From assembly GCF_001425325.1 (NCBI RefSeq), contig NZ_LMEH01000002.1, forward strand, positions 215,109-279,108: a stretch of DNA of 64,000 bases, written 5' to 3'. The notes below the pieces were generated by a model that did no database searches, was not told where the DNA came from, and was given only the letters and a program-made list of their open reading frames with translations. How positions within the stretch are numbered: position 1 is the first letter of the stretch; each line of letters opens with the position of its first letter. This DNA is from Leifsonia sp. Root1293 (GTDB lineage Bacteria > Actinomycetota > Actinomycetes > Actinomycetales > Microbacteriaceae). Of the stretch, positions 55,626 through 64,000 are shown piece after piece. Position numbers and translations under genes: made by a program.

Positions 55626-57356
55626 CTACTCGCCGGTCGCCGGTCCCTCGGCTGCCGGGGTCTCGGTGGGCTCGGGCTCCGGCTGCGGAGCCGCCTCGAC
55701 GTTCACGGTGAGCGGGTCGGAGATCGGCGAGTCGACCTGGCCGCAGAAGTACTGCAGCGTGACCTGGAAGCTCGATCCGGGATCACCCGAGGTGACGACA
55801 GCCGTGCGGGTGCCGCCGGGAGTCTGGTCCTGGACCTTGAGCACAGCACCCGAGACGGCGATGTTGTAGCCGCTCAGGGTCTGGCCGGCCGGGCAGGACT
55901 GGGTGTCCCACGTCACGGTGACGTCGCTGTTGGCTGGGACCGGGTCGTCGCCCTGGAGAGTCGGTGCGGTGGCCTGGCCGGGAGCGACGACGTCACCGTA
56001 GACGGTGAGCGTGAGCTCTGCTCCGGGGTCGAGGTTCCCGGTGGGGTTCACGGCGTACACGGTGTCGACCTGGGCCGGGTCCGTCGCCGCGTTGCCCGTC
56101 GTGACGTTGGCGTTCAGCCCGAGGCCGTTCGCCTTCGCCCGCGCATCCGCGCTCGACAGGCCAACGAAGTCGGCCTCGTTGACCGGGATCTTCGTGCTCG
56201 TCGGAGTCGGCTTGGGAGTGGTCGCCTTGGGGGTGCTCACCGCCGGCGTCGTGGTCTTGGGGGTGTCACCGCCACCGTTGCTGTTGACGGCGAAGGCGAT
56301 GATCGTGCCGATCAGCACGATCGCGAGCAGGGCGATGAGGGTGATGAGCGGCCACGTCCACGGACTGCGCTTCTTCTTCTCGCCTTCCTCCTGCTCGGCC
56401 TCGAGAGCAGAGGCGCGGGTAGCAGTGGGAAGCACCGTCGTGGCCGCGCTCGTCGAGTTGGACTGCGGAAGGAGCATGGTGGTCGCGGCGGTGGCACCAC
56501 CGAGGACCGCCGGCACGGAGGCTGCAGCGGCCTGGACGTCGCCGCGACGCAGGGCCGTCGCGGCGCGCGCGAGGTGAGCGGCCGACTGAGGTCGATCCGC
56601 CGGGTTCTTGGCGATGCACGCGAACACCAGGTTGCGCACGGGCTCGGAGACCGTCACCGGAAGCTCGGGGGGAGCCTCGTTGATCTGGGCCATCGCGATG
56701 GCGACCTGTGACTCGCCGGTGAAGGGGCGTCGACCGGCGAGGGCCTCGTACGCCACGATTCCGAGCGAGTAGATGTCGGTGGTCGGCGAGGCCGGGTGAC
56801 CCGACGCCTGCTCGGGCGAGAGGTACTGCACCGTGCCCATCACCTGACCGGTCGCGGTGAGCGGAACCTGGTCTGCGATGCGGGCGATGCCGAAGTCGGT
56901 GATCTTGACGCGCCCGTCGGGCGTGATGAGCAGATTGCCCGGCTTGATGTCGCGGTGCACGAGTCCCGCTGCGTGAGCGGCGTGCAGGGCGGCCGCGGTC
57001 TGGGCGACGATGTCGAGCACCTTGTCGGTGGAGAGCACGTGCTCCCTCTCGAGGATGGTGGAGAGCGCCTCGCCGGGCACGAGCTCCATCACGAGGTAGG
57101 CGCTGCCATCCTCCTCGCCGTAGTCGAAGACGTTGGCGATGCCCTCGTGATTGACGAGGGCGGCGTGCCTGGCCTCGGCGCGGAAGCGCTCGAGGAAGCC
57201 GGGGTCGCCGAGGTATTCGTCCTTGAGGATCTTGATCGCGACCTGGCGACCGATCACGAGGTCGGTGGCCTGCCACACCTCGCCCATACCGCCGATGGCG
57301 ATGCGGGTGGACAGCTCGTAGCGCCCCCCGAAGGTGAGCCCTGCTGTGGGTCTCAT
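55626..57356 (-). CDS. pknA: serine/threonine protein kinase PknA-like
   Basis: A 576-residue kinase. Kinase domain of about residues 10-275 with IGGMGEVWQATD, VAIKILK, HRDIKPGNLL and ITDFGIARIAD; a low-complexity Ala/Thr-rich linker; one membrane helix near 335-362; and an extracellular part with one PASTA-like repeat (VGLSSADARAKANGLGLNAN) plus a second beta domain ending in an Ala/Glu/Pro tail. Mycobacterial PknA lacks an extracellular sensor, so this protein is larger. It is coupled to pbpA by ATGA overlap. Confidence 0.93.
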   Translation of the reverse strand: MRPTAGLTFGGRYELSTRIAIGGMGEVWQATDLVIGRQVAIKILKDEYLGDPGFLERFRAEARHAALVNHEGIANVFDYGEEDGSAYLVMELVPGEALSTILEREHVLSTDKVLDIVAQTAAALHAAHAAGLVHRDIKPGNLLITPDGRVKITDFGIARIADQVPLTATGQVMGTVQYLSPEQASGHPASPTTDIYSLGIVAYEALAGRRPFTGESQVAIAMAQINEAPPELPVTVSEPVRNLVFACIAKNPADRPQSAAHLARAATALRRGDVQAAAASVPAVLGGATAATTMLLPQSNSTSAATTVLPTATRASALEAEQEEGEKKKRSPWTWPLITLIALLAIVLIGTIIAFAVNSNGGGDTPKTTTPAVSTPKATTPKPTPTSTKIPVNEADFVGLSSADARAKANGLGLNANVTTGNAATDPAQVDTVYAVNPTGNLDPGAELTLTVYGDVVAPGQATAPTLQGDDPVPANSDVTVTWDTQSCPAGQTLSGYNIAVSGAVLKVQDQTPGGTRTAVVTSGDPGSSFQVTLQYFCGQVDSPISDPLTVNVEAAPQPEPEPTETPAAEGPATGE

Positions 57357-58819
57357 TTGTTCAGCACCGCCTCTAGTACCTTCTGTGCCACGGGAGCGGC
57401 CAAGAGATTGCCGTACCCGTCCGTTCCCATTCCGCCACCGTCTTCGATGAGGACCGTGATTGCATACTTCGTGTCTTCCGCGGGGGCGAACCCGGTGAAC
57501 CAGAGCGTGTAGGGATCCTCGCCCCCATCCGCCGCGATGTTCTCCGCTGTGCCGGTCTTACCGCCCACGCTGACCCCGTCTATTCTTGCATTACTGGCAG
57601 CGCCGTCATCGACGTCGGCGACCATCATCTTCTTGAGGGCATCAGCGGTTTCACTGCTGATCGCGCGGCCGAACTCGACAGGTTCGAAGCTCTTCACGAC
57701 AGCCAGGTCGGTGCCGGTGATCTGGTCGGCGAGCGATGGTTCCATGACGATCCCGTCGTTGGCGATCGCGGCCGAGACCATGGCGATCTGGATGGGCGTT
57801 GCGCGCACCTCGTACTGTCCGAAAGCGCTCAGCGCGGTCTGGGCGTCGTCGAGGAGTGCCGGGTAGATGCTCTTCTCGACGGTCATCGGGATGTGGTGCT
57901 CGACGTTGAATCCGAACTTCTCGGCCTGCTCGCGGATGGCCTTGTCGCCGAGTTCCACGCCGAGTTCGGCCATCGGGATGTTGCACGACAGGCGCACGGC
58001 ATCCGCGATCGTGACGGTCGCCCCCGGGCCGCAGGTTCCTCCGCCCGAGTTGATGACGACGGAGGTGCTGCCGGGCAGCTGGTACTCGGACGGGTTGGGG
58101 AAGGTGCTCTCGGGCGTGTACTTGCCCGATTCGAAGGCCGCTGCGGCCACGACGAGCTTGAAGGTCGACCCGGGAGGGTTGAGGTCGCCGCCGCGGTTGC
58201 GATCGATGAGCGGATCGGTGGGGTCGGCCACCAGGGCGTCGTAGGTGACGTCGACGGCATCGGTGTCGTGTCCGGCCAGGCTGTTCGGGTCGAAGCTGGG
58301 CTTGGAGACGAGGGCGAGGATGCGGCCGGTGGCGGGCTCGGTGAGCACGACGGCGCCGGTGAAGTCGCCGAGGGCGTCCCAGGCGGCCTGCTGGGCGACG
58401 GGGTCGATGGAGACCTCGACGGCGGCGCCCTTCGGCTTCTGGCCCGTGAAGATGCGCTCGAGGCTGCTGAGGAACTGCGAGTTCGCCGTTCCGCTGAGGT
58501 AGTCGTTGAACGAGCCCTCGATGCCGGTCGGCTCGCCGTTGACGGGGAAGAATCCGGTGACCGGGGCGTAGAGCGGTCCGTTGCTGTAGCTGCGCTGCCA
58601 CTTGTACTCGTCATCCGATGGCGACGACGACGCGATCGGCGTTCCTGCCACGAGGATCGGCCCGCGCTCGACCTGGTAGCTCTCGTACAGCGTTCGGGTG
58701 TTGCGGGAGTCTGCGTTCAACGCGTCGGCCTGCACGGCCTGGATGACGGTCGTCGAGACGAACAGGGCCAGGAACAGCAGCAGCACGAATATGCTGACGC
58801 GCTTGAGTTCGCGGTTCAT
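57353..58819 (-). CDS. pbpA: class B penicillin-binding protein (PbpA/PBP2-like transpeptidase)
   Basis: A 488-residue transpeptidase that crosslinks peptidoglycan. One N-terminal helix (residues about 8-28), a dimerisation-type domain, then the penicillin-binding domain with SxxK as STFK in NPPGSTFKLVV, SxN as SCN in RLSCNIPMAELG and KTG as VGGKTGTAEN. It is the partner of RodA, whose stop overlaps its start. An upstream in-frame extension belongs to rodA's antisense-free overlap and is not used. Confidence 0.95.
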   Translation of the reverse strand: MNRELKRVSIFVLLLFLALFVSTTVIQAVQADALNADSRNTRTLYESYQVERGPILVAGTPIASSSPSDDEYKWQRSYSNGPLYAPVTGFFPVNGEPTGIEGSFNDYLSGTANSQFLSSLERIFTGQKPKGAAVEVSIDPVAQQAAWDALGDFTGAVVLTEPATGRILALVSKPSFDPNSLAGHDTDAVDVTYDALVADPTDPLIDRNRGGDLNPPGSTFKLVVAAAAFESGKYTPESTFPNPSEYQLPGSTSVVINSGGGTCGPGATVTIADAVRLSCNIPMAELGVELGDKAIREQAEKFGFNVEHHIPMTVEKSIYPALLDDAQTALSAFGQYEVRATPIQIAMVSAAIANDGIVMEPSLADQITGTDLAVVKSFEPVEFGRAISSETADALKKMMVADVDDGAASNARIDGVSVGGKTGTAENIAADGGEDPYTLWFTGFAPAEDTKYAITVLIEDGGGMGTDGYGNLLAAPVAQKVLEAVLNK

Positions 58820-60217
58820 CAATCCACCACCAGTCTGGGCTGATTGCGCACGGTGTCGGAGAGTCGCAGCAGGATGGCCGTGATGATCCAGTTCGCGATG
58901 AGCGATGATCCTCCGGCAGCGAGGAAGGGAGTGGTGAGACCCGTGAGCGGGATGACGCGGGTCACGCCGCCGATCACGATGAAGCACTGCAGGGCGATGA
59001 CGAACGAGAGGCCGACGCCGAGCAGCTTGCCGAAGTCGTCCTGGCCGGCGAAGCCCACCCTGAACCCGCGCGAGACGTAGAGGAGGTAGAGCGCGAAGAT
59101 GGCGAACAGACCGGCGAGGCCGAGTTCCTCACCCAGGCTCGCGATGATGTAGTCGCTCTGCGGAACGGGCGTGAGGTCTGGGCGTCCCTGGCCGAGGCCC
59201 GTGCCGATGAGCCCGCCGTGCGCCAGGCCGAACAGGCCCTGCACCAGCTGGAAGCTGCCGCCGTCGGCGTTGTAGACGTCGGGGTTGAACGCGTCGAGCC
59301 AGTTTTTGAAACGCCCGTTGACGTAGTCCAGCGTGCGACTGGCCACGAACGCTCCGCCGAGGAACAGGGAGAGTCCGAGGAGCACCCAGCTGAGGCGTCC
59401 CGTCGCGACGTAGAGCATCACGAGGAACATGCCGAAGTAGAGCAGCGCCGTTCCGAGGTCGCGCTGGAACACGATCACCGACATCGACAGTGCCCAGACG
59501 ACGAGCAGCGGTCCGAGGTCGCGGGCACGCGGGAACCTGATGCCGAGGAAGCGGTGACCGACCATCGACAGCGAGTCGCGGTTGCGCACCAGGTAACCGG
59601 CGAAGAACACGGCCAGGGCGATCTTGGCGATCTCACCGGGCTGGAAGGTGAGCACCTCGCCGATGCCGATCCACACCCGCGCGCCGTTGATCTGCCTGCC
59701 CAGACCGGGGACCAGGGGCAGCAGCAGGAGCACGACGGCGACGAACCCGGCGATGTACGTGTAGCGGAACAGCACGCGGTGGTTGCGGATGACGAGCATC
59801 ACGGCGATGGCGCTGAGGATCGCGATCGCGCTCCAGGCGATCTGCCGAACGGCGGCGCTGTCCCAGCCGCTGTGGCCGTCGGCGATGTCGATGCGGTAGA
59901 TCATCGCGATGCCGAGCCCGTTGAGCAGGGTGGCGATGGGCAGCAGGAACGGGTCGGCCTCTCGGGCGACGAAGCGCATCACGATGTGCAGGGCGACGAC
60001 GAGGCCGGAGAGGACTGCACCGAGGAAGACCAGCGTGAGGTCGATGTGGCCGAGCGCGCCGAACTGCACCAGCACCACGGCCATGGCGTTGATGGCGCAG
60101 GCAACGATGAGCAGGGCCAGCTCGAGGTTGCGCATCTTCTGGGGAAGGCGGATGCGCCGGACCGGAGCGGTCTGGGGGGAGCCCTTCGGGTTCGGCGTCT
60201 GGACGATACCGGTCGAC

Positions 60218-60228
<11 letters not shown>
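58819..60228 (-). CDS. rodA: SEDS glycosyltransferase RodA/FtsW family
   Basis: A 469-residue SEDS protein with about ten membrane helices. It polymerises glycan strands from lipid II and works with the class B PBP encoded next. Family blocks: ARVWIGIGEVLTFQPGEIAKIA, VFQRDLGTALLYFGMF and SYIIASLGEELGLAG-like SDYIIASLGEELGLAG, plus GVTRVIPLTGLTTPFLAAGGSS near the end. The GTG start has GGAGG six bases upstream and lies inside the end of pstP (11-base overlap). Confidence 0.95.
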
Positions 60229-61453
<1,225 letters not shown>

Positions 61454-61457
61454 GGGC

Positions 61458-62036
61458 CTACCGTCGCAGCTCGAACGTGGTCGCGCCGACCTTGACGGTC
61501 ACGTTGAGAGGAACCGGCGTCGGCACGGTGACCCGAGCGCCGTCGAGGAAGGTTCCATTGGTCGAGTCGAGGTCCTGGAGCATCCACTGGTTGTTCCAGA
61601 GCATGAGCCTGGCGTGATGCGTCGAGGTGTAGTCGTCGCGGATGACGATGGCCGAATCGGAGGACCGGCCGATGGTGATCTCGTCGTTGCCGAGCGGGAA
61701 CTCGGCCCCGGCCTTGGCGCCGCTCGTCACGACGATGGCGCGGGCGTTGCCGGTGCCGGCGATCTCGCGGCCGAGCGAGGGCGAGAGGGTCGGGGCCGCG
61801 GATGCCGCGACGGGCATCGAGCCGATGGGCCCGGTCGGGGCGGCCGCCGCCGCGGCGGCAGCCGACGGCGAGACGGGGACCGGCGCCGGACTCGGGGAAG
61901 CTGCATCCGCCTCGGTGACCTTGCGGACACGCTGCCCGAACAGGTCGGAGCGGAGCGCGTAGACGATCGCGAACACGAACGCCCACAGCAGCACGAGGAA
62001 GCTCAGTCGCAGGACGAGCAGGGTCAGTTCACTCAC
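61458..62036 (-). CDS. fhaB: FHA-domain membrane protein FhaB (FipA-like)
   Basis: A 192-residue protein. One N-terminal membrane helix (LTLLVLRLSFLVLLWAFVFA), an Ala/Pro-rich linker, and a C-terminal FHA domain of about residues 105-190 with GRSSDSAIVIRDDYTSTHHA and DLDSTNGTFL, the phospho-threonine-binding residues. It brings kinase-phosphorylated partners to the division machinery. GTG start overlapping the fhaA stop. Confidence 0.93.
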   Translation of the reverse strand: MSELTLLVLRLSFLVLLWAFVFAIVYALRSDLFGQRVRKVTEADAASPSPAPVPVSPSAAAAAAAAPTGPIGSMPVAASAAPTLSPSLGREIAGTGNARAIVVTSGAKAGAEFPLGNDEITIGRSSDSAIVIRDDYTSTHHARLMLWNNQWMLQDLDSTNGTFLDGARVTVPTPVPLNVTVKVGATTFELRR

Positions 62037-62776
62037 GAGGCGGGCCCCCAGAACCCGCCCATGTCGTGGCGCTGCGTCGCATCGTCGATGGGCGCTGCGG
62101 CATCGGATGACTGCGCCTGCGCCAGCACGCGGAAGATGATGCGGGTGCGGCCGATCGTGATGACGGAGTCCGGCTCGAGAACGGCCTGCTTGACGGGCTG
62201 GCCGTTCAGCTGCGACCCGTTCGTCGACCCGAGGTCGCGCACCTGGGCGCGCTTGCCGTCCCACAGCACCTCGATGTGCTTGCGGCTGGTGCCGGTGTCG
62301 TCGATGGTGATGTCGGCGTCGCTGCCGCGGCCGATGACCGTGCGCGCCTTGATGAGCGGATAGCGCTTGGTTCCGATGTCGAGCAGCGGAGTCCAGGCGA
62401 TCTCGCCCTTTACGTTCGTGGAGTCGACGGCGACCATGCCCACGGTGAGAGCCGGGTCCTCGCGCAGGCGGATGGTGATGCCGCCGGCGAACTGGAAGCG
62501 TTGGCTCGCCGCGTGCTTCTGCACGAGGTCGGTGAGTTCGTCGATGAGGGTGGGCCCCATCGCGGCCATGCGCTCGTAGTCGGCCGATCCCATCCGAACG
62601 GTGAAGTTGTTCGGCACGAGAACGCGGTCGCGTGAGACGACTGCAGCCTTGGTGTCGAGCTCACGTCGTAGTGCTGACGTGATCTCGACCGGCTGCAGCC
62701 CCGAGCGAAAGGTCTTCGCGAAAGCGCCGTTGACGGCGCGTTCGAGACCCTTCTCGAAGTTGTCCAGTATCCCCAC
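62033..62776 (-). CDS. fhaA: FhaA: DUF3662 and FHA-domain protein
   Basis: A 247-residue protein starting GILDNFEKGLERAVNGAFAK, the DUF3662 domain (about 1-115), followed directly by an FHA domain (about 150-230) with IGRGSDADITIDDTGTSRKH and LGSTNGSQLNG. Mycobacterial FhaA is more than twice as long because of a disordered linker; here it is almost absent. It binds phosphorylated pseudokinase or kinase partners at wall synthesis sites. The GTG start with GGGAG five bases upstream matches the family N-terminus; longer frames are not conserved. Confidence 0.92.
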   Translation of the reverse strand: MGILDNFEKGLERAVNGAFAKTFRSGLQPVEITSALRRELDTKAAVVSRDRVLVPNNFTVRMGSADYERMAAMGPTLIDELTDLVQKHAASQRFQFAGGITIRLREDPALTVGMVAVDSTNVKGEIAWTPLLDIGTKRYPLIKARTVIGRGSDADITIDDTGTSRKHIEVLWDGKRAQVRDLGSTNGSQLNGQPVKQAVLEPDSVITIGRTRIIFRVLAQAQSSDAAAPIDDATQRHDMGGFWGPAS

Positions 62777-62808
62777 AGGTCTCCCGATCCGGTTCTCGCG
62801 ACTCTTGA

Positions 62809-62814
62809 ATGTTA
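62809..62814 (-). promoter_or_regulatory. candidate -10 (TAACAT) of the fhaA-fhaB-pstP-rodA-pbpA-pknA-pknB operon
   Basis: TAACAT on the minus strand, about 32 bases upstream of the fhaA GTG, in the 77-base gap after the GH65 gene. The six genes from fhaA to pknA overlap or nearly touch, so this promoter may drive the whole cluster. Confidence 0.35.
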
Positions 62815-62853
62815 GTCGGAGACTCTGGAAAGCACGTTCACTCGTGCCGCCAG

Positions 62854-64000
62854 TCAATCGATGGGGCCCAGCGCCTCACCCTCGTCGAAGTCGAGGGCGA
62901 TGGCCGGGATGGACGCCGTGAGCAGGGAGCCGTCTGCACGGCGCTGGCCCCGCACGTCGTCCATCGTCGGGGTTCCCACGAGCCGTGCTCCCTGGTGCGA
63001 AAGCGGCACGGTGACTGGGTTCTGGGCGCTCACGAAGACCTTCTGGCCCCGCACGGTGAGCCTGAACGACTCGCCCTCCTCGATCGTGAACGTGATCGAT
63101 TCCCGCTCGAGATCGACACGGATGCGGTTGCCCCGCAGCGTGAGACGGAACTGCAGGGATTCCCAGTTCTCTGGCAGGCGCGGGTCGAAGGTGAAGTCGC
63201 CCCGGTGGTCGCGGAAGCCGCCGAATCCGAAGGTCAACGCGTTCCAGATGCCACCCGTCGACGCCACGTGGATGCCGTCTGCGGTGTTGGAATGCAGGTC
63301 GAGCAGGTCGACGAAGAGCGCCGAGTTGAAGTAGTCGGTCGCGAGCTTTCCGTACCCGACCTCGGCCGCGATGATCGACTGGACGACCGCCGAGAGGGTC
63401 GAGTCTCCCGTGGTCAGCGGGTCGTAGTACATGAAGTCGGCGCGCTTCTGCTCGAGCGTGAACTCGTTGCCCTGCAGCAGCAGGGCGAGCACCACGTCGG
63501 CCTGCTTCAGCACCTGGAACCTGTAGATCACGAGCGGGTGGTAGTGCAGCAGCAGTGGTCGGTGGCTGGGCGGCGTGAGGTCGAGGTCCCAGATCTCCTT
63601 CTGGAGGAAGGCCTCGTCCTGCGGGTGGATGCCGAGGTTCTCATCGAACGGGATGTGCATGCGCTGGGCAGCCCGAGCCCATTCCGCGGCCTCGCCGTCC
63701 TGCACATCGAGGCGCTTGACAACCTGGGCGTAGGCGGCCGGGTCCTCCCGCTCGAGCACGCGCAACGATGTCGCCGCCGCGTCGAGGTTCGCCCGCGCCA
63801 TGACGTTCGTGTACAGGTTGTCGTTCACGACGGTCGTGTACTCGTCGGGGCCGGTGACGCCGTGGATGTGGAAGACGTCGTCACCGTTGCCGCGCCAGAA
63901 CCCCAGGTCGGCCCACATGCGGGCAGTCTCGACGAGGATGTCGATGGCTCCCCGGTTGAGGAAATCCTGGTCGCCCGTGGCCGAGACGTACTGGCACAGC
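62854..64000 (-). CDS. glycoside hydrolase family 65 phosphorylase/hydrolase, C-terminal part (runs off the window)
   Basis: At least 381 residues are visible; the frame stays open to the window edge, so the N-terminal part lies beyond 64000. The catalytic acid Glu is in HIHGVTGPDEYTTVV, followed by the family block DLTPPSHRPLLLHYHPLVIY. The phosphate-binding-type loop is DGIHVASTGGIWNALTFGFGG and a beta-sandwich tail ends the protein. GH65 enzymes phosphorolyse maltose, trehalose or kojibiose; the exact sugar cannot be told. It lies upstream of, and in the same direction as, the fhaA cluster. Confidence 0.9.
   Translation of the reverse strand, partial: LCQYVSATGDQDFLNRGAIDILVETARMWADLGFWRGNGDDVFHIHGVTGPDEYTTVVNDNLYTNVMARANLDAAATSLRVLEREDPAAYAQVVKRLDVQDGEAAEWARAAQRMHIPFDENLGIHPQDEAFLQKEIWDLDLTPPSHRPLLLHYHPLVIYRFQVLKQADVVLALLLQGNEFTLEQKRADFMYYDPLTTGDSTLSAVVQSIIAAEVGYGKLATDYFNSALFVDLLDLHSNTADGIHVASTGGIWNALTFGFGGFRDHRGDFTFDPRLPENWESLQFRLTLRGNRIRVDLERESITFTIEEGESFRLTVRGQKVFVSAQNPVTVPLSHQGARLVGTPTMDDVRGQRRADGSLLTASIPAIALDFDEGEALGPID

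Overview
This is a high-GC actinobacterial chromosome segment centred on the replication origin. The gene order (rpmH, dnaA, dnaN, gnd, recF, dciA, gyrB, gyrA, tRNA-Ile, tRNA-Ala, ppiA, crgA, sortase, trpG, pknB, pknA, pbpA, rodA, pstP, fhaB, fhaA) is the classic actinobacterial oriC neighbourhood. Protein flavours and the many GGATGC/GCATCC words suggest the family Microbacteriaceae (Leifsonia/Clavibacter-like relatives). That placement is an inference; no rRNA gene is present. I see no insertion sequence, prophage, CRISPR array or transferred island: the window is core chromosome.

Layout. 1-3700: a four-gene metal (probably zinc) ABC importer on the minus strand behind a Zur-like operator. 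3860-9770: an FKBP lipoprotein, a 2-oxoacid dehydrogenase E1alpha-E1beta-E2 operon, and an HisC-type aminotransferase. 9860-17750: small membrane proteins, a WXG100-like/alpha-beta-hydrolase gene pair, a low-molecular-weight phosphatase, an aminoglycoside-phosphotransferase-like kinase, purB and an FAD oxidoreductase. 17750-23000: dnaB, the rpsF-ssb-rpsR-rplI operon and cca. 23060-28620: DUF6049, murJ, then trxB-trxA behind a sigma-R-type promoter. 28750-31060: an aminotransferase and D-Ala-D-Ala ligase. 31060-37100: a parS-rich segment and the leftward operon rpmH-rnpA-yidD-yidC-jag-rsmG-parA-parB. 37100-39390: dnaA with DnaA boxes on both sides, oriC lying between dnaA and dnaN. 39390-48660: dnaN, gnd, recF, dciA, gyrB, gyrA and a DUF3566 membrane protein. 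48800-53720: two tRNAs, a Nudix hydrolase, a small membrane protein, cyclophilin, rhomboid, crgA, class E sortase, a 52-residue membrane protein and trpG/pabA. 53860-62780: the translationally coupled growth and division cluster. 62854 to the end: the C-terminal part of a GH65 phosphorylase.

How it works together. Replication initiation (DnaA, DnaB, DciA, DnaN, gyrase, RecF) and origin segregation (ParA, ParB and six parS-like sites) sit together. Next to them is a regulated cell-wall module: PknA/PknB sense the envelope through PASTA domains, PstP reverses them, FhaA/FhaB read phospho-threonine, RodA and a class B PBP polymerise and crosslink peptidoglycan, MurJ flips lipid II and CrgA acts at the septum.

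Most notable non-coding signals: a compact three-box DnaA array about 12 kb right of oriC upstream of crgA; a parS centred in a 32-bp perfect palindrome beyond parB; a parS variant inside dciA; a DnaA box in an unusual 497-bp gap between rplI and dnaB; many -10-like hexamers 6-7 bases before start codons, implying leaderless mRNAs; and enrichment of the word GGATGC/GCATCC on both strands.
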